Of a DNA stretch of 64,000 bases, positions 44,823 to 52,856 are shown piece after piece. Origin of the DNA: Acinetobacter gerneri DSM 14967 = CIP 107464 = MTCC 9824 (GTDB lineage Bacteria; Pseudomonadota; Gammaproteobacteria; Pseudomonadales; Moraxellaceae); the NCBI RefSeq assembly GCF_000368565.1, contig NZ_KB849542.1:546554-610553 (forward strand), given 5' to 3'. The notes beneath the pieces were generated by a model. The model worked only from the letters and a program-made list of their open reading frames with translations, was not told where the DNA came from and ran no database searches. The translations under genes were made by a program, and so were the position numbers. Numbering within the stretch: the first letter of the stretch is position 1; every line of letters begins with the position of its first letter.

Positions 44823-45057
44823 TTGATTTTGAGCGATTTAAGCGATTTTAAAATCTTTCATAGGTCATTTATGCAGAAACGTGTTTAAACCGCTAAAAAG
44901 GCGTTTATAAATATTTATAAATCTATTTCTTGATCGGATTTGATCTGTGATTTTCAGTTATTTTATTTTTTAAATCAGTCATTTCAACTGGTGCAAAAGC
45001 ATTTCATTTTTGATAATTTAAATACAATTTACTTTCGTATAAAAATTGAGAATCTAA

Positions 45058-45890
45058 TGTCTAAACAGTCACCCTTATGGGATAAACCTTTTGTTCAATA
45101 TTTTTTGTTCATCCTAATTAGCATTATCTATTTTTATATAATTTGCCATTTCTTTAATATTGACTATGCAAAGCTCAAAGCTTTAGACCCCAATTCATTA
45201 GGTGACTTTTTAGCAGGTACATTTGCACCTTTAGGTTTTATCCTATTAATACTTGGTTATTTACAAAACACTAGAGCATTAAAAATGCAAGGTGATGAGC
45301 TTAAAATTAGTAATGAATCTTTTAGAAAACAATGTGAAGAATTAAAAAATAGTGTTGAACAGCAAAAAGCTTTAGCTTTAACAACTGAGCAAGAATTAGA
45401 GCACCTAAAAAAACAATCAGAAATTGAATTAGATATAATGCTTACCAATGCTCAACCTTTCTTTCATTTCACTTTATCTGATGCTGTTAAACATGATGTT
45501 AATCAAGGAAGTGAGACTCTAATTTCACCCAATGATAAATTTTATAAAAATTTTGAATACCTATTGTTTGAAATAGGTTTTACAAACTCTAGAACTATTG
45601 CGAGAGAATTAGAGTTAAAAATTGAATGTGACTTTGAAGTAAGACGTACAGAGCGATATAGTATTATTGATGAAGAATTAAAGGCAATAATGTTCACGAT
45701 CAAAAATAAAATAGATGAACCAAACTATTTGGCAGATTGTAAGATAAGTCTAACTTTCAGCTATTTTGATAATCTTGATTTACTTCAAGAACAAAAATTT
45801 ACACTTATTCTAAAACAGAAAGATGAACCTCATTTAGTAGCAGTTAATATCCGTAGAGAACCAAGAAATTTTCTGAGAATTTTAAAATAA
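45058..45890 (+). CDS. Accessory membrane protein with coiled coil, inserted between portal and terminase
   Basis: 277 residues from the ATG at 45058; longer forms add a non-conserved N-terminus. Two membrane spans (about 15-33 and 54-70, around DPNSLGDFLAGTFAPLGFILLILGYLQN), a coiled coil (about 75-125) and a soluble C-terminal domain. The FLAGxFAPLxF block recurs in many unstudied bacterial membrane proteins. It is the only plus-strand gene in the late arm and has lower GC than its neighbours, so it looks like a lysogenic-conversion (moron) gene. Superinfection exclusion or defence is a reasonable guess; no evidence here. TTGATA and TATAAA upstream (45011, 45039) may be its own promoter. 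Confidence 0.7.
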
Positions 45891-45899
45891 CGGCTGTGT

Positions 45900-47462
45900 T
45901 TAATAACAACCCACATCACTAAACCACCCATCAAAATCGTCTGGTCGCATTTCCATTTCACTTGCAGATGGAAGTGCAATAAACTCAATCGGTGCTGAAG
46001 GATGATTGCTTGCATAATCAGCAAGTAAATGTGCAATAGCACTATCTCCATGTCGATCTTTATTATTGGTATTGGTTTTACCCATAGCAGGGATACGTGC
46101 CACACCATTGACCATGACAAAAGCACGATGATCTTCAATCACGTCCTGATCGGCTGGCATATTTTCAATATCACCATCTTCCAGTGATGATTTAAAATGC
46201 GGTGTATTTTCTCGATACCATGCTTCAGTCAACATCACAGCTTCGATCCGTTCACCATAGACAACCTGCATAGCTTCAGCCAAATACCCACCGTTACCAC
46301 TGGCATCATGTGCGCCTTTACTAAAATTAGGCAACATGACAACGATAAGTTTTAAAAATTCTTCTTGCTGCTTATATGGAACTTTAAACATCTCAAATAA
46401 GAAAGGGATACGTTTTTTAGTATTTTGCTGCTCAACCAACGGCCAAAATGAACAAGCATTCCGTTTACGAGCGAAGTCTAAACCATAATAAGTAATCAGT
46501 TTTTTAGGTAATGCTTCAAGCAATGGCTTCAGATGTTCATTAAAAAACTCTGTCACTTCGGCATTTCTAGCTTCTTCAGTCACATTACTAAAGTCATCCC
46601 AACCTTTAGGAGCCTCAAAGCGAATGACTGGCACAGTATCATCTTTCTTACTTTCTAATAATGAATGAGGCAACCAGCGACCACCACCTTTACTGGGAAT
46701 AGCATCCAATTCTTCATCCGCTGCGCTGCCATAAAAGTCATAAACTTCTTGCATCCACAATTCTTCTTCGTGTGGATCATAAGCAATGCCTTTACGCATA
46801 CAAACACGTTTATATAAGCCTTGAGCAACAGCATCACGGAAAGTTGTTCGATGAACTGTACCTTTACGCTTTTTAGCACGTATTTCATTGATCAGCTCAT
46901 TAAATGGATTATCCTCACCATCATGGGTACTAATGACACGGACACAACCACCCCAAATCAAAAGTGCCAATGCTGCTTTAAGTAATTCATCCAGTGACTC
47001 ATGGAATGCTGCTTCATCAAGTATCACTCGACCTTGACGACCACGCAGGTTTGAGGGGCGACTGGTTAAGGCTTCTATACGAAAACCAGACTTAGGGAAA
47101 CGGATAATATAAGTCTGAATATGTTTATCACCATCTTCCCAAATTCCTTCCTCAACCTCAGCAGCTGCCAAGCCATATGCACGTGCCCACATAGAGCACG
47201 CCTGTATAAATTCCACTGTCATATCCTTGTTATAACCAAGGTAATAACAGTTTTGACCACCAGCAGAACGGTCACTTGCACACTCAAGTGCAGCATCCGC
47301 AGCTTCTGCCCAAGTCAAACCAATTCGTCGTGATTTCTCACCAATCTTTAAAGGACTTTTGTCAGCGATCCATTCTTGCTGGTATGGTAAAAGAACAGCT
47401 GGAACATCACTCTCAAAGTCAGGTTGTAATAGATTAATTGGTGATACATCTAGGGTGGTCAT
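45900..47462 (-). CDS. Terminase large subunit (Mu gp28-like)
   Basis: 520 residues. Mu-type packaging ATPase/nuclease. LLPYQQEWIADKSPLKIGEKSRRIGLTWAEAADAAL carries the Walker A-like Arg/Gly site; GRQGRVILDEAAF is Walker B with the catalytic Glu; YYGLDFARKRN starts the nuclease half, with Asp. It pumps phage plus host DNA into heads. Overlaps gp27 by 4 bp. Confidence 0.93.
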   Translation of the reverse strand: MTTLDVSPINLLQPDFESDVPAVLLPYQQEWIADKSPLKIGEKSRRIGLTWAEAADAALECASDRSAGGQNCYYLGYNKDMTVEFIQACSMWARAYGLAAAEVEEGIWEDGDKHIQTYIIRFPKSGFRIEALTSRPSNLRGRQGRVILDEAAFHESLDELLKAALALLIWGGCVRVISTHDGEDNPFNELINEIRAKKRKGTVHRTTFRDAVAQGLYKRVCMRKGIAYDPHEEELWMQEVYDFYGSAADEELDAIPSKGGGRWLPHSLLESKKDDTVPVIRFEAPKGWDDFSNVTEEARNAEVTEFFNEHLKPLLEALPKKLITYYGLDFARKRNACSFWPLVEQQNTKKRIPFLFEMFKVPYKQQEEFLKLIVVMLPNFSKGAHDASGNGGYLAEAMQVVYGERIEAVMLTEAWYRENTPHFKSSLEDGDIENMPADQDVIEDHRAFVMVNGVARIPAMGKTNTNNKDRHGDSAIAHLLADYASNHPSAPIEFIALPSASEMEMRPDDFDGWFSDVGCY

Positions 47463-48007
47463 TTATCTACAATCCCCAAAATTTGCTTACGAATTTCAGC
47501 CGCAGTTTCAGCAGATAATCCACCTTTTTTTGCAATCTTATCGACGGCTTTAGCAGCAGCTTGCACACGTTCTTTAACTTCTGATTCCCATTTTTTCTGA
47601 TTTACAGAAGCTTTGGCAATTTCTGCGATACCTTTACCAGCCTTAGCCATAAGCATGATTCGATCTGCTGGATCTGCATCAGGGTTTTCTGATTCTTGTA
47701 AAGCAATGAGCGCATTGAACAGTTCAGTCTGAACAAGTGACAAAACAGCAGAGCTACGCATATCACTATCATCAGGTGCAGCATCAGCAATCATGATTGC
47801 TGCTTGTGTGCTGGCTTGAACTGCTGCTAACTTTTGTTCAAGCTTTTGACCATAGCGGTGGACACTGGATTTGCTAACTAAGTAACCCATCTCAGCTAAT
47901 TTATTAGCAATTTCCTCATAACCGCAAAATCCTTTATCCATGAGCCATCGGTCAAGCATCTGACGATCTTCAGGTTTTAACTGGTCAATTGAAGATTCAC
48001 GTCCCAT
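47459..48007 (-). CDS. Small terminase-like protein (Mu gp27, DUF3486)
   Basis: 182 residues. DUF3486: MGRESSIDQLKPEDRQMLDRWLMDKGFCGYEEIANKLAEMGYLVSKSSVHRYGQKLEQKL, a helix-turn-helix DNA-binding part with a long helical C-terminus. Likely recognises the packaging start near the prophage end. Confidence 0.9.
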   Translation of the reverse strand: MGRESSIDQLKPEDRQMLDRWLMDKGFCGYEEIANKLAEMGYLVSKSSVHRYGQKLEQKLAAVQASTQAAIMIADAAPDDSDMRSSAVLSLVQTELFNALIALQESENPDADPADRIMLMAKAGKGIAEIAKASVNQKKWESEVKERVQAAAKAVDKIAKKGGLSAETAAEIRKQILGIVDK

Positions 48008-48015
48008 GTATCACC

Positions 48016-48321
48016 TCAGTTCCAGTATTTTTCTGGACGAGCAATACCAGCTTGGCAATCAATCGTGTATTCAACGATATCAACACCATAATGAGTCAAC
48101 TTACTGTTCCAATGCCCGTCAGGCTGTTTACTCACATCAACAAGTTTTCGATCTTGTAAATACTCCAACTCACTGTGCAGTTCCTTAACCGTACAATCTG
48201 GAAAAATAGCCTGCATTACCGATAGAAGTAATGTATCTAAAGCACCGATTGGACGGGCTTTATTTAATGCATTGAGTAGTTGCCAGCGCATAGATTCTCG
48301 ACGAGCTTTAGCCAAATCAAT
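48016..48321 (-). CDS. Mu gp26-like protein (VpaChn25_0724 family)
   Basis: About 101 residues from the ATG at 48321 (GGAATGCGAA before it); the longer frame from 48357 overlaps more of the gene before. Contents: MIDLAKARRESMRWQLLNALNKARPIGALDTLLLSVMQAIFPDCT, ELHSELEYLQDRKLV. Winged-helix-like, found beside DUF2730 and DUF3486 in Mu-like phages. Exact role unknown. Confidence 0.8.
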   Translation of the reverse strand: MDLAKARRESMRWQLLNALNKARPIGALDTLLLSVMQAIFPDCTVKELHSELEYLQDRKLVDVSKQPDGHWNSKLTHYGVDIVEYTIDCQAGIARPEKYWN

Positions 48322-48664
48322 CATTTCGCATTCCTTGTTTAATCTGTACATTTTCAAGTTTAGTTGCTAACGCATCGAGCTTAGCTTCAATCACTGTTTG
48401 CCCCCGAATATAGTCATCGCGGGCAACGTAGGCGTGTGGCAAATCAATTTGAAATTGATAAAGTTTTCGTTCCAAATCTCGAATATCGCTTTGGCATTGT
48501 CCTGCTTGAGTCGCAACATCTTCAAGTTTGACTTGCATAGCATGAAAACTACTATCAAGATTTTTTTCAATGCGTGCCCAAAGGATTTTTATGGTTGCCA
48601 CTACTGTTGAGATTATGCTGACGAGGAGCATGATCCACTGATAAGTTTCTAGCTGAATTACCAC
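48317..48664 (-). CDS. Mu gp25-like protein (DUF2730)
   Basis: 115 residues. One N-terminal membrane span (WIMLLVSIISTVVATIKILW), then a coiled coil. DUF2730 family of Mu-like phages, always near terminase and lysis genes. May be a lysis accessory or an assembly factor. Confidence 0.78.
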   Translation of the reverse strand: MVIQLETYQWIMLLVSIISTVVATIKILWARIEKNLDSSFHAMQVKLEDVATQAGQCQSDIRDLERKLYQFQIDLPHAYVARDDYIRGQTVIEAKLDALATKLENVQIKQGMRND

Positions 48665-48673
48665 TTAGCCCCC

Positions 48674-49060
48674 TTAACCTGCATACATTCGCAAAACAGA
48701 ACGTCCGCTATTTAGCATGGCAATCAGCTGATCAATAAACCACGATACTGTAGTGAGCCAGTTTGACCAGATCGCTTTAATTTCAGCTTTGGTTTCGACA
48801 TACTCTTTACTAATGTAATCAAGCACAGCTTTTTTCTTTTCCAGCCCCTTGAGAACACCTTCATTTTCAATCGATTGCATTGCTTCAGCTGTGGCCGTTA
48901 AAAGACTGTATATAGCACTGGTCGTTAATCTGACATTTGAAACCGATTTCTTAGTTAGCTCAATGCCTTCATTGATTGTCTCTTTGATATGCCCATAGTT
49001 GTTTAAGACAAAACCTGCAAGACCAACAATGGCATTTTGAGTAAATTTAATATTTGACAT
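48674..49060 (-). CDS. Phage protein of unknown function (lysis region)
   Basis: 128 residues, helical with amphipathic segments (IVGLAGFVLNNYGHIKETINEGIEL, WLTTVSWFIDQLIAMLNSG) and no clear signal. It overlaps the holin-like gene by 1 bp, so is probably co-translated in the lysis cassette. I do not recognise it. Confidence 0.6.
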   Translation of the reverse strand: MSNIKFTQNAIVGLAGFVLNNYGHIKETINEGIELTKKSVSNVRLTTSAIYSLLTATAEAMQSIENEGVLKGLEKKKAVLDYISKEYVETKAEIKAIWSNWLTTVSWFIDQLIAMLNSGRSVLRMYAG

Positions 49061-49587
49061 TATTTTGATTCCTCAATTGGAGCCAAAGGCTTCGGTTTAC
49101 TCTGATTGATATAGCGACCAACAAAACCAAGAATTGCCAGTGCAACTGTGATTTTAGATTGAGTGCCATCGGGTAGTGATGTGATCAATTCAGGTGGCAA
49201 AGCATCATAGAAAGCCTGAACAGCGACGATCAACGCAAATGCAATATTGCTAAACCACTTCCAGCTAGTCCCTTTATTTCCAACAAAAAAACCTAAACGC
49301 ATTGCTTCACCCTGAATCATTGGAAGTATTTGCGCTGGTGCAGATTGCATAGCTGCTTTCAATTCTTCAACACGGCTTTGATGACGTTTTGCTTGATCTA
49401 AAAGTTGCTGCTTTTGCTCATCAATTTTAGGTTTATAAAGCCCAGTTACATCTTTAGAAGCAGTTTCATAACCACGTCTAAATTCATCATGTTGTTGATC
49501 TTTGATTTTGATCAATTCATCCTGAACTTGTTGCTTGATTCGAGTTTGCATTAGGGATGCAGGAATTTTATGCTGGGATTTTTTCAT
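49060..49587 (-). CDS. Holin-like protein with long cytoplasmic coiled coil
   Basis: 175 residues. Residues 1-100 are a charged coiled coil; residues about 115-165 have two hydrophobic segments (FSNIAFALIVAVQAFYDAL, KITVALAILGFVGRYI) like small holins (DUF7940-type). It lies 4 bp into the endolysin gene. Could be a holin fused to a regulator or a spanin-like part. Confidence 0.65.
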   Translation of the reverse strand: MKKSQHKIPASLMQTRIKQQVQDELIKIKDQQHDEFRRGYETASKDVTGLYKPKIDEQKQQLLDQAKRHQSRVEELKAAMQSAPAQILPMIQGEAMRLGFFVGNKGTSWKWFSNIAFALIVAVQAFYDALPPELITSLPDGTQSKITVALAILGFVGRYINQSKPKPLAPIEESK

Positions 49588-50084
49588 GGTGTATCTCCAG
49601 CAGCAAATTTCAGGTTCCCAGCAACTCGACGTATCCAGCCACGACCAAAAGTCGAAAATGTACTTAACTTTGCATAAAATTCTAAACGCTGTGCATTAAA
49701 TAGAACCAATACATCATCAAGTGTTTTTTGATTGATTGCGCCTAATGTCATTTGTCCAACAACACCATCATCAGCTACCCCCACAGCTCGTTGCAGCATA
49801 CGGATTGCATTGCCGATTCCATGATTCACAGCAGCATCAAATAGTTGAAATCCAATAGCAGAGTTATACTGTGAACATTTCGCACGTTCCCAGAATGCTT
49901 TGCGATAGATTTCTTTTGCTTGGTTTTTAGTCATCGATTTCATTGCGCCAAGATATCCATTGGCTTGCGCTGTTGTTTTTGTGATTCCCCAATTCGTTTC
50001 CCCACCAGGATCTTTAGGATTGTTGACATAGCCACCTTCGTGACCGATCACACGTTCAAACACTTCGTCAAAAGTGATAGACAT
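49584..50084 (-). CDS. Endolysin, glycoside hydrolase family 108
   Basis: 166 residues. Cuts peptidoglycan for release. FDEVFERVIGHEGGYVNNPKDPGGETNWGITKTTA holds the catalytic Glu of the EGGY motif. C-terminal peptidoglycan-binding part (AIRMLQRAVGVADDGVVGQMTLGAIN). No signal peptide, so a holin is needed. Its leader is a terminator-like hairpin hiding the ribosome site, with dyad element 5 upstream. Confidence 0.93.
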   Translation of the reverse strand: MSITFDEVFERVIGHEGGYVNNPKDPGGETNWGITKTTAQANGYLGAMKSMTKNQAKEIYRKAFWERAKCSQYNSAIGFQLFDAAVNHGIGNAIRMLQRAVGVADDGVVGQMTLGAINQKTLDDVLVLFNAQRLEFYAKLSTFSTFGRGWIRRVAGNLKFAAGDTP

Positions 50085-50091
50085 AAAAAAA

Positions 50092-50109
50092 CCTCATCAA
50101 ATGATGAGG
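50092..50109 (-). promoter_or_regulatory. Terminator-like leader hairpin of the endolysin gene
   Basis: On the minus strand CCTCATCA-TT-TGATGAGG then seven T, then ATG. The GAGG in the 3' arm is the only good SD. It could stop read-through from upstream genes or delay lysis. Very similar to the leader at 30480. Confidence 0.7.
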
Positions 50110-50137
50110 TCATGTTGCTGCTTATATTGATTTTAGA

Positions 50138-50156
50138 TTAGGCGGAAAGGCTTCCG
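50138..50156 (-). promoter_or_regulatory. Late-gene dyad element 5 (before endolysin)
   Basis: TTAGGCGGAAAGGCTTCCG, consensus. TATAAG lies 16 bases downstream on the minus strand, a good -10. Matches Mu Plys. Confidence 0.82.
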
Positions 50157-50157
50157 A

Positions 50158-51003
50158 TTATTTTTTATCGATAGCAATCAAACAAGTAACAGGATACCCA
50201 TCATTATAATGTGATGCATCCAATTCAATAAAATAACCTTGTCTAATTTGTTGAGTCATGGCTTTTGATCCATCTTTTTCATAATTCTCAACACGTTTGA
50301 TTAAATCATCAATTTCAGGTCGTACACGATTATCTATATTATCCCAAATTAATTTACAGGTATTAAACGCTGAAACTTTTGATTCCTCATAAGAGTTTTG
50401 ATTGTACACAGAAACCGAAAAAGCTTTCCAATCATCAGTGTTTTCTTTACGTGAAATTTTAACGTTGAACCAATTGTTAAATTTTACATACTCCACATTT
50501 GGATCAACATCATTAGGTGAGAATTTAATAACACTAGCATCTTTTGGGAAGTGAATTTTTAATGCTGGGTATGTATTACTAACAACTTTAGCAAATTGGA
50601 CTAGATTCAATTTAGCAGTTGTATCATTTTCACTATAATAACGTTGAACATAAGGAACTTGTGGCGTTTGTTTTTTAGCCTCTTTTTCTGCAAAAGCAGC
50701 TGATTCATAAGGATCTATATCATTCGGTGATGTACAATAATTTTCAACTGAAATTTTCTTATACCTATCAAGTGCCTTTTGATCTGTTAGTGTATTTGCC
50801 ATACTAATTGCATTTGATATGACAGCACATTTATTTGCATCATTATTTTTTAAAGCAAATGCGATTCTTTCGTCATTTTGTTTGATCAGCTTGTTACTTG
50901 ACCACCAATCTATACCTTTATTAAAAGCAAAAAAAAGCATCCCGAAAACAAGTATCCCACCCAATATTTGATTAGATTTGGAGTTTTGTGTTGCTTCTGC
51001 CAT
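50158..51003 (-). CDS. Single-span membrane protein near the repressor, unknown
   Basis: 281 residues. One N-terminal span (ILGGILVFGMLFFAFNKGI), periplasmic rest with four or five Cys (NKCAVIS, VENYC, NTCKLIW, PVTCLIAI) that may pair. It lies between the lysis genes and the repressor, the usual site of lysogeny-expressed accessory genes, and its end touches late dyad element 5. Surface exclusion is a guess. Confidence 0.6.
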   Translation of the reverse strand: MAEATQNSKSNQILGGILVFGMLFFAFNKGIDWWSSNKLIKQNDERIAFALKNNDANKCAVISNAISMANTLTDQKALDRYKKISVENYCTSPNDIDPYESAAFAEKEAKKQTPQVPYVQRYYSENDTTAKLNLVQFAKVVSNTYPALKIHFPKDASVIKFSPNDVDPNVEYVKFNNWFNVKISRKENTDDWKAFSVSVYNQNSYEESKVSAFNTCKLIWDNIDNRVRPEIDDLIKRVENYEKDGSKAMTQQIRQGYFIELDASHYNDGYPVTCLIAIDKK

Positions 51004-51050
51004 CGTATTATTCCAAAATTTATTTTAACTATTAAAAGCAATATGAGATT

Positions 51051-51515
51051 CTAAAGTTTCTCCCAATTTGTAGCTATATAAAAAATTAAAGCTACTAGAG
51101 CAAATGGAAGAAATTTTAGCCACAGTAAATCATGCTCAAAATATGAATTAAAAACCCCAGAGAGCATAGCAATTAGAACTAGAACACCAATAAATATTAA
51201 TTTTGATACATCATGTCTAAACTTTCTTAATTCAGCTTCTTCTAATCTTTTTCGCTCTTGAATATAAGCATTTCGTTCGGTAATTTTTCTAAAATATCCA
51301 ACAAGATCAAATTTGCAAAAATTACACTCAAGATTATCTCTATAAATTAAACGTTTGCAAGTTTCTCTTGGGCATCGCATTGCATCAGGATCATTTTCAT
51401 TTGGTGGGATAAATGAACCATAATAGTTAATGATTCCAGTCAAATTCCCACCAGAAACATGATTCACATTAAAACTTGCTTGTTGATGTAAATCATCATT
51501 ATGTTGATCAGTCAT
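51051..51515 (-). CDS. Zinc-ribbon membrane protein sharing a motif with the repressor
   Basis: 154 residues. Residues about 13-33 (ASFNVNHVSGGNLTGIIN) match the repressor C-terminus at 10 of 19 positions. A Cys4 zinc-ribbon-like block follows (CPRETC, CNFC), then a basic helix and two membrane spans (VSKLIFIGVLVLIAMLSGVF, WLKFLPFALVALIFYIA). Starts 6 bp after the repressor stop, so it is made in the lysogen. Possibly a membrane effector recruited by like-to-like motif pairing; speculative. Confidence 0.65.
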   Translation of the reverse strand: MTDQHNDDLHQQASFNVNHVSGGNLTGIINYYGSFIPPNENDPDAMRCPRETCKRLIYRDNLECNFCKFDLVGYFRKITERNAYIQERKRLEEAELRKFRHDVSKLIFIGVLVLIAMLSGVFNSYFEHDLLWLKFLPFALVALIFYIATNWEKL

Positions 51516-51521
51516 GATTTA

Positions 51522-51992
51522 TCACTTCATATTTTTAATACCATTCACTTCGCCACCACTAACATTGTCGATATTAAAGGTCGCTGATTGTTTGGGAGCA
51601 AAATGATTATCTTGATGATTATTATCACCAATCTGCTGTCCTTGTACATCATTTTTTTGATTATGTACGACTTTAGTTTTTTGTTTTTTATTATCTGACT
51701 TAAAGGATAAAACTAAAATATTTCTTTTTAAATCACTATCTGCATTTCTATAGTTTCTTAATAGTAAATTCTCTTCATCATCTATATTAGATTCAATACC
51801 GTGCACCAAATAATCCAAAGAACAACCAGAATGCTTTTGCATATTAATCAAAAACTCTAAATCTGGTGACCTTTCATTATCTTCATAACGTTGAAGCGTA
51901 GCAGTACCAACATCCATCTTTTCAGCGAATGACTTTCTAGATTCCTTACCTCGAATATTGCGTATTCTTTGACCGATCGACTCAATTGACAT
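51522..51992 (-). CDS. Phage repressor (XRE HTH) with sticky-looking C-terminus
   Basis: 156 residues from the ATG at 51992; the TTG at 52004 would add four. HTH at about 6-60 (IGQRIRNIRGKESRKSFAEKM, VGTATLQRYEDNERSPDLEFL). No peptidase domain. The C-terminal third is Asn/Gln/His-rich (QQIGDNNHQDNHF) and ends ATFNIDNVSGGEVNGIKN, related to the N-terminus of the next protein. Divergent from the Ner-like gene, so it likely keeps lysogeny by blocking the early promoter. Confidence 0.8.
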   Translation of the reverse strand: MSIESIGQRIRNIRGKESRKSFAEKMDVGTATLQRYEDNERSPDLEFLINMQKHSGCSLDYLVHGIESNIDDEENLLLRNYRNADSDLKRNILVLSFKSDNKKQKTKVVHNQKNDVQGQQIGDNNHQDNHFAPKQSATFNIDNVSGGEVNGIKNMK

Positions 51993-52042
51993 GTGTTTAC
52001 TCAAAAATATTTTATCAAATATGATGAAAGTGTATTGATTTA

Positions 52043-52061
52043 TTTATCCATACGGATTAAA
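52043..52061. promoter_or_regulatory. Candidate repressor operator in the divergent control region
   Basis: Between repressor and Ner-like gene: imperfect dyad TTTATCCATACGGATTAAA; a second, CTTC-6-GAAG, lies at about 52067-52080. Early promoter and operators should be in 51993-52119, but cannot be fixed by eye. Confidence 0.45.
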
Positions 52062-52119
52062 TTCAACTTCATTAAAGAAGCTTTAGTGCACCACATAAAC
52101 ACCATGAAAGGAGTTAAAA

Positions 52120-52335
52120 ATGCTCTCAGCAACAGCATTAACACCAGATCAAGTCAAAGCAAAACTTCGTGCCCAAGGTAAAACACTTGCACAATTTGCG
52201 ATAGAACACGGTTTTCAACCTAGCGACGTTTACAGAGTGATTGGCGGATCACGTAAAGGTCTTTATGGAAAAGGTCATGAAATTGCTGTGGCACTAGGAC
52301 TAAAAGTTAATCCCGAATTTGCAAATATAGATTAA
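52120..52335 (+). CDS. Ner-like small DNA-binding protein
   Basis: 71 residues. LTPDQVKAKLRAQGKTLAQFAIEHGFQPSDVYRVIGG is a Ner/Nlp-type helix-turn-helix. First gene of the early operon with good ribosome site (AAAGGAG). In Mu, Ner turns down early and repressor transcription during lytic growth. Confidence 0.82.
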   Translation: MLSATALTPDQVKAKLRAQGKTLAQFAIEHGFQPSDVYRVIGGSRKGLYGKGHEIAVALGLKVNPEFANID

Positions 52336-52391
52336 CCGCTTTTTATCCGCTTTGTAACCTTTTTTATCCCTTTTTTATAAGGAATTTAAAA

Positions 52392-52541
52392 ATGAAAAAA
52401 GAAAACAACAGGTTAGCGATGATGTGTTTCGTTCTTGCAACTTTTTCTTTCACAGGTTGGTACATGGCTGAGTCTGACAATCAGATTCTTATCAAAGAAA
52501 TTGAGGCACTAAAAGCGAAGGCACATCGTTATGACAGATAA
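52392..52541 (+). CDS. Small single-span membrane protein
   Basis: 49 residues: MKKENNRLAMMCFVLATFSF, a hydrophobic helix, then a charged helix. Its end overlaps the start of the next gene (ATGACAGATAA), a sign of real translation. Function unknown. Confidence 0.6.
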   Translation: MKKENNRLAMMCFVLATFSFTGWYMAESDNQILIKEIEALKAKAHRYDR

Positions 52542-52854
52542 ATCAACCGTGAAGTCTGGTGGGAAAATTTTAAAAGTCCTAAAAGCACTTAAAGGTCATA
52601 GCCTCAAAGGGGTGGCTATTTCAGAGCTTGCTAAAAGACTTGAGGAAAGTCCTAGTCAAATCTATCGAGCATTGCAAACGCTTGTATCAGAAGGCTTGGC
52701 ATCACAATTAGATGACGGTAGCTATGTCCTTGGCAGAGAAATGGTCGCTATCGCACACGTGCATTCAGATGAGATTGACCGTGCTCAAGGACATATTTCT
52801 GAACATGTACAACGTGTCAGTGCCCGTATGAACCAAATTAAATCAGGAAGTTAA
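52531..52854 (+). CDS. IclR-type winged-helix protein
   Basis: 107 residues. GKILKVLKALKGHSLKGVAISELAKRLEESPSQIYRALQTLVSEGLASQLDDGSYVLG is an IclR N-terminal winged helix; the effector domain is absent and a short helix follows. Common in BcepMu-like early operons. Likely a local regulator or a transposition accessory protein. Confidence 0.8.
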   Translation: MTDKSTVKSGGKILKVLKALKGHSLKGVAISELAKRLEESPSQIYRALQTLVSEGLASQLDDGSYVLGREMVAIAHVHSDEIDRAQGHISEHVQRVSARMNQIKSGS

Positions 52855-52856
52855 TC

